From: an uncultured Lacinutrix sp. | GTDB lineage: Bacteria; Bacteroidota; Bacteroidia; Flavobacteriales; Flavobacteriaceae | DNA: 64,000 nt | Assembly (NCBI RefSeq): GCF_947500605.1 | Contig: NZ_CANMSJ010000003.1 | Coordinates: 186,001-250,000, forward strand | Direction of reading: 5' to 3' | Shown here: positions 16,684-25,219 of the stretch, one piece after another | How the letters are laid out: every line of letters starts with the position of its first letter | How positions within the stretch are numbered: the stretch's first letter is position 1 | Program-made: the position numbers and the translations under genes | Notes under the pieces: model-generated | Told to the model about the DNA's origin: nothing | Database searches by the model: none | Seen by the model: only the letters and a program-made list of their open reading frames with translations

Positions 16684-17334
16684 TTAATTATTTAGTTTTT
16701 TTATAGCCGAGAATGCCTTGTCTACATTGTTGTCTTCCACTAAAACAGTAAACTCATTTGTAGTAGAAATAACTTCGTATAAAGAAATGCCTTCCCAAGC
16801 AAAACGCTTAAATATTTGGTAATACAAGCCCGATATTTTAGAATTGTTTTCTGGCAATTTAATACTTATAGCAGATAGGTTTTCATGTAAACCAATCATT
16901 TCTTCGTTTTTAAAATGTGTTTGTGTCTTTATTTTTTCGGAAGCTGAAATCACCATATTACTTTCATAAATACCACGAGAAAAGCCATAAAAAGCATTAC
17001 TATCTATGGTTTCTAAAAGCTTAGTATGACTATTAATAAGTGTTTTAGAGTTTTTAAAAGTAAAATCAACCAAATTAGAACGCACAGTTATGTCTCCTAA
17101 GTTTTTTAAAACGGATTTTAACTGATTAGAATGTCTTAAATCTTTTGGCGGATTGTAACGACGTAAAGCCATCATTATCGCTCCAGTTTTAACTGGTTTT
17201 CTTAACATAGCACCAATAGGCGCTTGTAGTTCTTCGGCTAAAGCCGAGAAATTAATAATGCTTCGCGATAAAGCTTCTTCAAGAAAAGGCTGTGTAACTA
17301 ATATCTCTTCTACGCAGGTTGCTATTGTTTTCAT
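16684..17334 (-). CDS. ACT-domain protein next to aspartate kinase
   Basis: This 216-residue protein has a C-terminal segment (about 150-216) resembling the aspartokinase ACT domain: LSAISIKLPENNSKISGLYYQIFKRFAWEGISLYEVIS and ending FTVLVEDNNVDKAFSAIKKL. The N-terminal part (ILVTQPFLEEAL...MLRKPVKTGAIMMALRRY) looks helical and may be a small DNA-binding or docking domain. It has no kinase domain. It is divergent from lysC across a 103-bp gap. It may sense an amino acid and control lysC or the enzyme itself; this is inference. Confidence 0.72.
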   Translation of the reverse strand: MKTIATCVEEILVTQPFLEEALSRSIINFSALAEELQAPIGAMLRKPVKTGAIMMALRRYNPPKDLRHSNQLKSVLKNLGDITVRSNLVDFTFKNSKTLINSHTKLLETIDSNAFYGFSRGIYESNMVISASEKIKTQTHFKNEEMIGLHENLSAISIKLPENNSKISGLYYQIFKRFAWEGISLYEVISTTNEFTVLVEDNNVDKAFSAIKKLNN

Positions 17335-17437
17335 TTTGTTAACTATTTAACAATTTGTGTAAAAATAGAATAATTTTTTTATTTTTATGGCTGTTAGAAG
17401 CTTCCGAATTAGCTTAGCACCATAAAATTGAAAAGAA

Positions 17438-18766
17438 ATGTTAGTATTAAAATTTGGAGGTACATCTGTTGGAACAATAGAAAATATGATTAATGTTAAA
17501 AACATTATCAACGATGGTCAAAAAAAAGTAGTTGTATTATCTGCAATGTCAGGCACTACAAATGCATTGGTTAAAATTTCGGAATACATAAAAAATGGAA
17601 ATGTAGACGAAGCTTTAATTGTTATCGATGCACTTAGAAACAATTATAATACCACCATAAAAAGCTTTATTACAAATCAAGAATTGTACAAAACCGTTTT
17701 TGTTTATGTAAACGATGTGTTTAATACGTTAGAGGCATTGGTAAATAAGCGATTTGATACTTTAATGTATAACCAAATTGTTGCTCAAGGCGAATTATTG
17801 TCTACATATATTTTTAGTCATTATTTACAACAGGAAGGCATAAATGCAGCATTATTACCTGCTTTAGATTTTATGCGAATTGATAAAACTAACGAACCTG
17901 ATAACTTTTACATTCAGCAGAATCTAAACAGAATCATGGCCGAAGCACCAAATGCAGATATCTACATTACCCAAGGTTTTATTAGTCGTGATGCCGAAGG
18001 TAGTATTGCTAATTTACAACGTGGCGGAAGCGATTATACCGCAACCATAATTGGTGCTATTTTAAAAGCTGAAGAAGTACAAATTTGGACAGACATTGAT
18101 GGTTTCCATAATAACGATCCTCGTTTTGTAGATAATACAAAAGCCATTTCTAACCTCTCTTTCGATGAGTCTGCAGAGTTGGCTTATTTTGGAGCTAAAA
18201 TATTGCATCCACAAACGGTTATGCCTGTTAGAGCTCTAGATATTCCTGTGCGCTTAAAAAACACGATGTCTCCAGAGTCTTACGGCACGTTAATTACAAA
18301 CCAAATACATGGTGAAGGTATTAAGGCAATAGCGGCAAAAGATGGTATTACAGCTATTAAAATCAAGTCTGCTAGAATGTTACTGGCTCATGGTTTTTTA
18401 AAGAAAGTTTTTGAGATTTTCGAGCGTTACGAAACGTCTATAGACATGATTACAACATCGGAAATTGCAGTGTCTTTAACAATAGACGATACTACATATT
18501 TAGAAGCTATTGTAGAGGAGTTAAATAAGTTTGCAGTAGTTGAGGTAGACAATTTTATGAGTATTGTATGTTTGGTTGGAAATGAAATAATTTTCCATAC
18601 AGATACGCCTAACTTATTCCAGATTTTACAAGATGTTAGTGTGAGAATGATCTCTTACGGAGGAAGTAATAATAATATTTCTCTATTAATAAATACTAGT
18701 GATAAAATTGAAACACTAAAGAAACTACAACGTTACATTTTTGAGAATAGCGGTGTTTTAGTTTAA
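17438..18766 (+). CDS. lysC: Aspartate kinase
   Basis: This monofunctional aspartate kinase has 442 residues. It forms beta-aspartyl phosphate for Lys, Thr, Met and diaminopimelate synthesis. The N-terminal kinase domain starts VLKFGGTSVGTIENM, with QGELLST, LQRGGSDYTAT and WTDIDGFHNNDPR in order. The C-terminal ACT domains include EIAVSLTIDD. Length is normal for the single-function enzyme. A near-match -7 (TATTTTTA, 17380-17387) with TTTG 22 nt upstream precedes it. A strong terminator follows at 18846. Confidence 0.95.
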   Translation: MLVLKFGGTSVGTIENMINVKNIINDGQKKVVVLSAMSGTTNALVKISEYIKNGNVDEALIVIDALRNNYNTTIKSFITNQELYKTVFVYVNDVFNTLEALVNKRFDTLMYNQIVAQGELLSTYIFSHYLQQEGINAALLPALDFMRIDKTNEPDNFYIQQNLNRIMAEAPNADIYITQGFISRDAEGSIANLQRGGSDYTATIIGAILKAEEVQIWTDIDGFHNNDPRFVDNTKAISNLSFDESAELAYFGAKILHPQTVMPVRALDIPVRLKNTMSPESYGTLITNQIHGEGIKAIAAKDGITAIKIKSARMLLAHGFLKKVFEIFERYETSIDMITTSEIAVSLTIDDTTYLEAIVEELNKFAVVEVDNFMSIVCLVGNEIIFHTDTPNLFQILQDVSVRMISYGGSNNNISLLINTSDKIETLKKLQRYIFENSGVLV

Positions 18767-18845
18767 TAAGAAAAATGCAATTTTTTTATAATGATTTTTG
18801 TCTTGATGACGACGAAATAGTTTTCGAATAAACATAGGATTTAAA

Positions 18846-18880
18846 AAAAAATAATCACTTTTTTTGAGTGATTATTTTTT
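18846..18880. terminator. Bidirectional terminator after lysC
   Basis: AATAATCACT (18850-18859) pairs perfectly with AGTGATTATT (18867-18876); A and T tracts extend the stem and follow it. It separates lysC from the RNA promoter at 18898. Confidence 0.9.
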
Positions 18881-18897
18881 ATTTAATATTTTTTTTG

Positions 18898-18905
18898 TAT
18901 TTTTG
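18898..18905 (+). promoter_or_regulatory. -7 promoter element of the candidate ncRNA
   Basis: TATTTTTG is an exact TAnnTTTG match directly upstream of the structured region at 18911-19009. No clear -33 TTG is present at normal spacing. Confidence 0.55.
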
Positions 18906-18910
18906 CAAAA

Positions 18911-19020
18911 TCCATTGGATAATGGAGTGTGTTTGGGAAAAACACAATAGTGTCTGGATAGATACGAGGTATTATGGTTGAAAAGTCATTTGGAATAACG
19001 GAACGCTCCTTTTCTTTTTC
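18911..19020 (+). ncRNA. Candidate structured RNA with GGA-loop hairpins
   Basis: Three perfect adjacent hairpins expose G-rich loops: TCCATT-GGAT-AATGGA (18911-18926), TGTGTTT-GGGAA-AAACACA (18928-18946) and GTGTCT-GGAT-AGATAC (18950-18965, one G-U pair). A weaker fourth at 18985-18999 has loop TGG. An alternative long-range stem, GGAGTG (18924-18929) with CGCTCC (19004-19009), excludes the first two and is followed by a T-rich tract to 19019, as in a terminator. No ORF fits. The size, end stem and promoter resemble a 6S-like RNA; 6S-Flavo is the main known candidate. It may instead be a leader of the AIPR-like gene. Confidence 0.6.
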
Positions 19021-19071
19021 GATATAATATTATAGTAGATTTTTATTAATGTTCCATAAATTTACAATATT

Positions 19072-20379
19072 ATGAAAGACGTGATCTTAAAATTAAACCA
19101 CGCAAACAGTCTCCAAACTTCAAATGAGGGACTTAAAATCAACAAATTTATTTCGAGTATTTCTCCTTTAACATTTATTAAGCTTCTAAAAGAAGCTGAT
19201 AATAAGGTTAATCCAAGGATTGCGACTGTGAATAAAATTACAAGAAGTATTCATGAAACCTTAGAGACAAGTCCAGAATTATTTTGGTATAAATCCAAAG
19301 GGATTCTATTAGCAACAGAAACTTGCGAATTATTAGATAGAAATAGAGTTAGAGTGTCTTTGTCTAATATGGATTATGAAGGAATAATGGATGGAGGACA
19401 TAATACTTTTGCAATTGCTATTTATTTAATTGAAAAATTATTTGATAAAAAAATCAAAAAATGGGAGGATTCTAAAAATTTTTGGGATGAGAATTATGAT
19501 GAAATTATCAAGAGGTTTGAGGAAAGGAAAGAAGAGTTTTCTTTTTCTATTCCTGTAGAAATAATTACTCCTAATGATGAAGATGGTGCTGTAGAGGAAT
19601 TTTATGATTTTATTTCTGAAATCTGTTCGGCTAGAAATAATAATGTTCAATTGAAAGAAACGGCAAAAGGTAATCAAGTTGGGTATTATGATTATTTAAA
19701 AGAAATATTAGATGATGAATTTGATATTATTTGGAAAACCGGTGATGCAGGGAAAATTAAATCTGAAGATGTTATTAGTTTAGCTTCACTATCATTGATT
19801 TTTATGAAAAATAGAGGTCTCTTACCAAAAGATATTAAAAGTCTTAATAAAATAAGTATTTATTCACAAAAAAGTAAATGTGTAGACTTTTTCAATAGTG
19901 TGATGTCACATGAAGATATTTCTACAGAGGATAAAGGAAAGCATGTTTTAGATAGTAATTCGATTAAATCAGCTTTAAATCTAACTAAAGATATTTTGAT
20001 CTTTTTTGATAGAATGTTTATAGAGTTTCCAAATTTATATCATAACGCAACACCAGGTAAATTTGGAAGAATAACTGCTGTAGATAATAAGAAAAAAGGA
20101 AGAGTTCCTTATTTCACTACGGATAAAATGGCTGATTACAATTATTCATATGGTTTTTTCTACCCTTTAATTTCAGGAATAACGAGTTTAATGGATTATG
20201 ATGATAGAAATGAGGAGGTTTATTGGAAAACAAATCCTAAAAATTTGGATCTAAAAAGATTAGAGCTAACGCAATATGTTAATATTATTAAATTAGTTAA
20301 TTTTGACCCACAAAAAATAGGAAAAGGTGATGTTTTCTATAAAGAGGCAGAATCAGTTTTTGAAAAAGTTTTAAATTAA
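19072..20379 (+). CDS. AIPR-like protein (putative phage-defence)
   Basis: This 435-residue soluble protein has the block order of AIPR (abortive infection phage resistance) proteins: FWYKSKGILL (71-80) where AIPR has FWY-x-NNGI, then GIMDGGHNTFA (104-114) where AIPR has NGxQT, and ISEICSARNNNVQLK (181-195) matching the A-x-N-x-Q/N-V segment. The DGGHNT core differs from the usual sequence, so this is a divergent branch. It is monocistronic. A near -7 element (TAAATTTA, 19057-19064) precedes it, and a structured RNA lies directly upstream. The AIPR family is linked with phage exclusion; activity here is inferred. Confidence 0.65.
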   Translation: MKDVILKLNHANSLQTSNEGLKINKFISSISPLTFIKLLKEADNKVNPRIATVNKITRSIHETLETSPELFWYKSKGILLATETCELLDRNRVRVSLSNMDYEGIMDGGHNTFAIAIYLIEKLFDKKIKKWEDSKNFWDENYDEIIKRFEERKEEFSFSIPVEIITPNDEDGAVEEFYDFISEICSARNNNVQLKETAKGNQVGYYDYLKEILDDEFDIIWKTGDAGKIKSEDVISLASLSLIFMKNRGLLPKDIKSLNKISIYSQKSKCVDFFNSVMSHEDISTEDKGKHVLDSNSIKSALNLTKDILIFFDRMFIEFPNLYHNATPGKFGRITAVDNKKKGRVPYFTTDKMADYNYSYGFFYPLISGITSLMDYDDRNEEVYWKTNPKNLDLKRLELTQYVNIIKLVNFDPQKIGKGDVFYKEAESVFEKVLN

Positions 20380-20402
20380 TTTAAAGCATATACAAATATA
20401 TT

Positions 20403-20437
20403 AAAGGGCAGTGATTTTTTCTCGGCCCTTTTTTTTT
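20403..20437 (+). terminator. Terminator of the AIPR-like gene
   Basis: AAAGGGC (20403-20409) pairs with GCCCTTT (20425-20431), followed by a run of T to 20437. Confidence 0.85.
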
Positions 20438-20469
20438 ATCAGAAAATCAGAATAAAACACCCAAAAAAC

Positions 20470-20496
20470 AAAAAACGCCACAAAAATTGTGGCGTT
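20470..20496 (-). terminator. Terminator of the hexuronate operon
   Basis: AACGCCACAA (20474-20483) pairs perfectly with TTGTGGCGTT (20487-20496). On the minus strand it is followed by a T tract, 27 bp after the uxuA stop. Confidence 0.85.
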
Positions 20497-20522
20497 ATAT
20501 TTCTTTTTAAAACAGTACTTAT

Positions 20523-21701
20523 TTAGTTTAAGCTTCTAGAAATTCCATAAGCTAAACCTCTAATTTCGGCTAAACCTCTAAGTCTGCCAATACCAGAATA
20601 TCCCGGATTTGTAGTTTTATTTAAGTCGTCTAACATTTGGTGTCCGTGGTCTGGTCTCATTGGTATTACAGCGTCTAACATTCCGGCAGCTGCGCGTCTT
20701 TTTTCTTCTTTTAAAACCGCTGTAACAATGCTAAACATGTCTACATTACCTTCTAGGTGGTTTGCTTCGTAGAAATTACCAGCAGCATCTCTTTGCGTAC
20801 TTCTTAAATGTAAAAAGTGAACGCGATTGGCAAAACGTTTAAATATGTTCACCAAATTATTATCTTCTCTAACACCTAAAGAGCCGGTACAAAATGTTAT
20901 TCCGTTAGCTCTATCGGGTACTTGTTCAAATAAATAAGCATAATCTTCTTCTGTACTTACAACTCTTGGTAATCCTAAAATGGGCATTGGAGGATCGTCT
21001 GGATGAATGCACATTAATACTTTATTTTGCGAAGCGATAGGTATGATTTCTTTTAAAAATGAAACCAAATTTTCTTTTAGTTTGGTTGCATCAATTTTAT
21101 CATAAGTATTTAAAATTGTTTGAAACTGCTCTAATGTGTAACCTTCTTCGGCTCCTGGTAAACCTGCAATAATATTGTTGCTTAGGTTTTTAATTTCAGC
21201 TTTAGAAAGTGTATTAAAATAAGTTTCGGCTTCACTTTTTTCAGTTTCATTGTATAGCGATGTAGCACCTGGTCTTTTTAAAATAAAAAGCTCGAATGCT
21301 GCAAATGCAGTAACATCGAAACGTAATGCTTTAGATCCGTCTTCGACCTCGTAATCTAGCGCTGTTCTTGTCCAGTCTAAAACAGGCATAAAATTATAAC
21401 AGACTGTAGTAATACCACAGGTTGCTAAATTTTGAATGCTCGTTTTATAATTTTCTATATATTTTTTAAAATCTCCAGAACGTGTTTTAATGTTTTCGTG
21501 TACAGGAATACTTTCCACAACACTCCATGTTAAACCAGCCTTTTCTATGGTTGTTTTTCGCTCTTTAATAGCTTCTAAAGGCCAAACTTGTCCGTTTGGA
21601 ATATGATGTAATGCCGAAACAATTCCTGTTGCTCCTGCTTGTTTTATATCTGATAATGATACAGAATCCTTTGGACCGTACCAACGCCATGTTTGTTCCA
21701 T
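20523..21701 (-). CDS. uxuA: D-mannonate dehydratase
   Basis: UxuA removes water from D-mannonate to give 2-keto-3-deoxy-D-gluconate in hexuronate catabolism. The 392-residue protein is of normal length. It begins [19 protein letters not shown] and has [20 protein letters not shown] with metal-ligand His, FCTGSLGV, and the C-terminal [10 protein letters not shown]. All are UxuA signatures. It is the last gene of a four-gene minus-strand operon, 14 bp after the SDR gene. Confidence 0.96.
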   Translation of the reverse strand: MEQTWRWYGPKDSVSLSDIKQAGATGIVSALHHIPNGQVWPLEAIKERKTTIEKAGLTWSVVESIPVHENIKTRSGDFKKYIENYKTSIQNLATCGITTVCYNFMPVLDWTRTALDYEVEDGSKALRFDVTAFAAFELFILKRPGATSLYNETEKSEAETYFNTLSKAEIKNLSNNIIAGLPGAEEGYTLEQFQTILNTYDKIDATKLKENLVSFLKEIIPIASQNKVLMCIHPDDPPMPILGLPRVVSTEEDYAYLFEQVPDRANGITFCTGSLGVREDNNLVNIFKRFANRVHFLHLRSTQRDAAGNFYEANHLEGNVDMFSIVTAVLKEEKRRAAAGMLDAVIPMRPDHGHQMLDDLNKTTNPGYSGIGRLRGLAEIRGLAYGISRSLN

Positions 21702-21715
21702 TGTTTTTCTATTTA

Positions 21716-22528
21716 TTAAACACCACTAAATGCACTAAAACCACCATCTATAGGAATAACAATTCCTGTTACAAATTTTGAGGCTTCTGTACATAAATAA
21801 TGAATGGCTCCGTTTAGCTCATCGGCATCTCCAAAACGATTCATTGGTGTGTTTTTAATAATTGTATTTCCTCTATCGGTATAACTTCCGTCTTCGTTAG
21901 TTAGTAATGCTCTGTTTTGGTTTCCTATAAAAAAGCCTGGTGCTATTGCATTTACACGCATGCCATCTCCATATTTTTGAGCCAATTCAACAGACATCCA
22001 TTTTGTGAAATTATCTATAGCAGCTTTAGATGCAGAGTAGCCCATTATTCTAGTAATAGCTCTATCTGCAGCCATTGAAGAGACATTAATAATAACTCCT
22101 TTTTTAGTAGAAGCCATTTCTTTACCAAAGACTAAAGATGGGATAATGCTTCCAAATAAATTTAAATCTATAACCTGCTTAAATTGTTCAACATCCACAT
22201 CGAACACAGATTGATCTGGACCTACAGTAGCTCCTGGTTTATTTCCGCCTGCAGCATTTATTAAAACATCTATTTTACCATAGGTGTCCATTATTTTTTT
22301 TGCTACGTCTTGAAGACTTTTTTCTTCTACAACATTACAAATGTAACCATCTACAGTATTGCTAACCTTTTTTAAATCTTCGATAGTATTTAAAAGTGGT
22401 TCTTTTTTATAATGTAGTAAAATTACTGTGGCTTTATTTTCTAATAAATATTTTGCTATTCCACCACCAAGAGTGCCACAACCACCAGTTATAAGAATTA
22501 CTTTATGTTCTAGATTAAATAAATTCAT
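21716..22528 (-). CDS. SDR oxidoreductase, probable fructuronate reductase
   Basis: This 270-residue short-chain dehydrogenase has the Rossmann motif [12 protein letters not shown], the NAAGG segment, catalytic Ser in NVSSMA and YSASKAA with Tyr and Lys. Next to uxuA, it is the SDR-type enzyme that reduces D-fructuronate to D-mannonate in many Bacteroidota, replacing the unrelated E. coli UxuB. No gene symbol is assigned because the SDR form is non-homologous. Functional assignment depends on context. Confidence 0.9.
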   Translation of the reverse strand: MNLFNLEHKVILITGGCGTLGGGIAKYLLENKATVILLHYKKEPLLNTIEDLKKVSNTVDGYICNVVEEKSLQDVAKKIMDTYGKIDVLINAAGGNKPGATVGPDQSVFDVDVEQFKQVIDLNLFGSIIPSLVFGKEMASTKKGVIINVSSMAADRAITRIMGYSASKAAIDNFTKWMSVELAQKYGDGMRVNAIAPGFFIGNQNRALLTNEDGSYTDRGNTIIKNTPMNRFGDADELNGAIHYLCTEASKFVTGIVIPIDGGFSAFSGV

Positions 22529-22575
22529 TTGTATTTTTTAATTTTAATTATTAGACTGTAATTACTCTTTTTCCT

Positions 22576-23670
22576 TTAGTTTGGAGGATAGCAAAGTAAT
22601 ATTTTAGATGGGTTTTTAGAGCTGAAAGTAATTTTAGGAATGGCTGCCGAAATAAAAATTTCATCACCTTGGGTGTAATCGTAATCAATACCATTACAAT
22701 GCATAACGCCATCTCCAGAATAAATAACAGCAACATAAAAACTAGAATTACTTTTAATGGTATGTTTTCCATCTAAAAGAAGCTCGCTTAATCCAAAACA
22801 GTTAGTGTGCTTTTTATTAAATAAGGTTTTTAAAGTATAATCGTTTGTACTATTAATAACTTCTGGTGTTATTTTCCATTCGCTTAAAGCTTCGTCTAAA
22901 GTGTAAGTGTCGTAATGAAAACATTCTAGCATTTTCTCTTCACCAACACCTTGATGAATTAATTCTGGACCAATTTTTAGATTATTTGGAGTCGTTTTCT
23001 CTACTCGCATTGTATAATCTGTAGGCTCTTGAACTTCCATTAAAAAGCAACCGCTTCCTATAGCATGTGGTACACCTCCATAAATCATGAAAGCATCACC
23101 AGGTTTTACTTCAATTTTATGTAAGCAGTCTAGTAAGCCTTGAATGTTTTGGTTTTCAAAATGCGTTCGCCATTCTTCTTTAGTAACATGTTTTTTAAAG
23201 CCCATGTAAACCACAGGTTTTTCACCATCTATTTCTCGTGTATTTAATACGTACCAAGATTCGGTTTTACCAAATTCAGAATTAAATACTGTTTTTGCAT
23301 ATTCTTTATCAGGATGTACTTGTACTGTTAAACGCTCTACAGAGTCTAACATTTTAATAAGTACGCCTGTTGTTCCGTATTTTTCGGCAAGTGCTTTACC
23401 TAAATATAATTCTTGATTAGAATCTATTAATTGTTTTAAAGGTAAAACGCCTTCTTTAGTTTCTACAAGCGATAAACCTTCGTGTTCTGGTCGGTCCTTT
23501 CCACGTGCAGTAATTGTAGACATTATCCATTCTTCGGGCATACTATTATCGATCTCTGGAGTTGTTTTTTTCCAGTTATCTATTAAAGCGCCACCTTGGT
23601 AGGTTCTCCAAACTCTGTTAGAAAGTTGCTTTAAAGGTATATGTGCGTATTGTTGTAAATTATCACTCAT
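22576..23670 (-). CDS. Class I mannose-6-phosphate isomerase-like protein
   Basis: This 364-residue cupin-type isomerase has VWRTYQGG near the start, the zinc-binding core VQVHPDKEYA, the YGGVPHAIGSGCFLMEVQEPTDYTMR block and a C-terminal cupin half. It is homologous to ManA, which converts mannose-6-phosphate and fructose-6-phosphate. Here it sits inside a hexuronate operon, between the transporter and the SDR gene, so its true substrate may be a uronate or related sugar. It starts 23 bp after the transporter stop. Confidence 0.88.
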   Translation of the reverse strand: MSDNLQQYAHIPLKQLSNRVWRTYQGGALIDNWKKTTPEIDNSMPEEWIMSTITARGKDRPEHEGLSLVETKEGVLPLKQLIDSNQELYLGKALAEKYGTTGVLIKMLDSVERLTVQVHPDKEYAKTVFNSEFGKTESWYVLNTREIDGEKPVVYMGFKKHVTKEEWRTHFENQNIQGLLDCLHKIEVKPGDAFMIYGGVPHAIGSGCFLMEVQEPTDYTMRVEKTTPNNLKIGPELIHQGVGEEKMLECFHYDTYTLDEALSEWKITPEVINSTNDYTLKTLFNKKHTNCFGLSELLLDGKHTIKSNSSFYVAVIYSGDGVMHCNGIDYDYTQGDEIFISAAIPKITFSSKNPSKILLCYPPN

Positions 23671-23693
23671 GTTCTCTTGTGTGTGCGTTTGTG

Positions 23694-24947
23694 TTACTGT
23701 ATAAATTTAATTAATCCAATTAAAGCCACATAGAGCATATAGCAGTTAAAAATTAAAGTTGCTCCTAAGGCTATATTCATCCAAAGCGATGTTTTATGGC
23801 CTTTCATGACTTCAGATTTATTGATTAGAATTAATAAGAATAGCGTAATTAATGGCATTACAAATGGGCTTAATGCTTGTGAAGCGATTAAAATCCAAAC
23901 AGGTTTACCGCCTAAAACTGGAATGATTAATCCACATAATGCGACTATTACCACTATAAGTTTGTATAACGGTTTTTTCATGTTACGCGGTGTGCCAGTA
24001 TAATCTGCAATTAGCCACGGAAATAATAAAAGGTTTGGAAAGATTGAAGATAATCCTGCTCCAATAATACCTAAGGTAAATAATGTAAGTGCAAAATCTC
24101 CAGCCCATGGTCCTAATGCATGCATCATATCTGTTGCGTCGTCTACTGGTGTGCCGCTAAAGTATAGTGTTCCTGTTGCACTAATCATAATGGCTAGACT
24201 TATTAAAAAAGTCAATACCATAGCAGACATTGCATCTTTATTTTCCTTTTTTAAATCTTGTAATCCCCAACCTTCTTCTTGAACTAAAATACTACGCGAT
24301 GCTAAACAAACACCACCCATTGTTGTACCTACTATTCCGGCAATTACAAGTCCAGAGTTGTCTCCTGTTGGTAATTGAGGGAAAAAATCGATAATGGCTT
24401 TTCCAGATTCTTTTAAAACCATAATACTGGTAAAAATAAAAGCGAGTGCCATAAAGCCTACCATAATACTCATTGCTTTAATAAAATATTCATGTTTACC
24501 AGTCCAGAAAAGACCAATTAAAATGGCAATAAAGAAAATAGCAATAGCAGGTTTATTTAAAAAGGAAATTGAGGTTTTTACAGAAATCCATTCCATAGAC
24601 ACTTCTGCAACTACGCCCATAACACCTATAACCGATGAGATAATAGAAACACCCAATGCCACTACAATAAAAATGGTAAGTGGTTTCCCAAACATTTTTT
24701 TAAAATTGAACATTAATGTTTCTCCAGAAACAATAGTTAATTTACTAATTGAAATAAGAAGAAAATAAGTAAAAAAGCAAGAAAGTAAAAGTGCCCAAGA
24801 CAGACTTAAACCATATTTAGCGCCAGAAACAACCATAGAAGTTACGCTTCCGGTTCCTACTACATAGCCTATAATAAAAAAAGCAGGTCCAAAGTCTTTA
24901 AGCTTCTTTTTAAATTTTTCTGAAAAAGTAACAGTGTCTGTTGCCAT
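23694..24947 (-). CDS. Nramp-related transporter lacking metal-binding motifs
   Basis: This 417-residue protein has about eleven helices of the Nramp fold and will be annotated as a divalent metal transporter. The TM1 motif D-P-G-N is absent: residues 27-35 read GYVVGTGSV. The TM6 M-P-H motif is also absent: residues 206-213 read VGTTMGGV. These ligands bind Mn2+/Fe2+ in the family. As first gene of a hexuronate operon with sugar-acid operators, it more likely moves an organic acid or another cation, as do some Nramp-related branches. Substrate is not known. Confidence 0.85.
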   Translation of the reverse strand: MATDTVTFSEKFKKKLKDFGPAFFIIGYVVGTGSVTSMVVSGAKYGLSLSWALLLSCFFTYFLLISISKLTIVSGETLMFNFKKMFGKPLTIFIVVALGVSIISSVIGVMGVVAEVSMEWISVKTSISFLNKPAIAIFFIAILIGLFWTGKHEYFIKAMSIMVGFMALAFIFTSIMVLKESGKAIIDFFPQLPTGDNSGLVIAGIVGTTMGGVCLASRSILVQEEGWGLQDLKKENKDAMSAMVLTFLISLAIMISATGTLYFSGTPVDDATDMMHALGPWAGDFALTLFTLGIIGAGLSSIFPNLLLFPWLIADYTGTPRNMKKPLYKLIVVIVALCGLIIPVLGGKPVWILIASQALSPFVMPLITLFLLILINKSEVMKGHKTSLWMNIALGATLIFNCYMLYVALIGLIKFIQ

Positions 24948-25027
24948 ACTTAAATTGATTTAGTGTTAAATAAAGCTTGGCTAATTGTGTAGCTATTTTT
25001 TAGAAATAGTATTAACTACAAGTAAAA

Positions 25028-25054
25028 TTGGTTTACCAAACTGGTTTACCAAAT
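25028..25054. promoter_or_regulatory. Tandem GntR-like operators of the hexuronate operon
   Basis: TTGGTTTACCAA (25028-25039) and TGGTTTACCAAA (25042-25053) repeat with a period of 13 bp; each core TGGT-TT-ACCA is palindromic. The cores resemble UxuR/ExuR-type GntR sites (TGGTnTACCA). They lie 81-107 bp upstream of the transporter ATG and end in the -7 element. Confidence 0.7.
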
Positions 25055-25057
25055 ATA
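25050..25057 (-). promoter_or_regulatory. -7 element of the hexuronate operon
   Basis: The minus strand reads TATATTTG, an exact TAnnTTTG match. The last bases belong to the second operator palindrome, so a bound regulator would occlude the promoter. No TTG is seen at the -33 position. Confidence 0.65.
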
Positions 25058-25219
25058 GAGACTTAATTTGAGTTTAGAAAATCTTAGTTGTTAATTTGAG
25101 GATTGGTTTGTTGGTGCGTTTTGTTATGTGTTTGATTTGTGGGTGGAATGTTGTTGTTTCTAGGTTTTCAATATATGAAAATACTAGAATTGAAAAGAAG
25201 AGAAGAGTTGTGAGGTTAT

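Noticed and set aside
18924-19009. Type III toxin-antitoxin RNA repeats upstream of the AIPR-like gene
   Set aside because: The hairpins are not tandem copies of one repeat unit, and the protein does not look like a ToxN nuclease.
22551-22772. 73-residue ORF overlapping the end of the manA-like gene
   Set aside because: Same strand, other frame, inside the end of the isomerase gene; hydrophobic composition arises from the frame shift.
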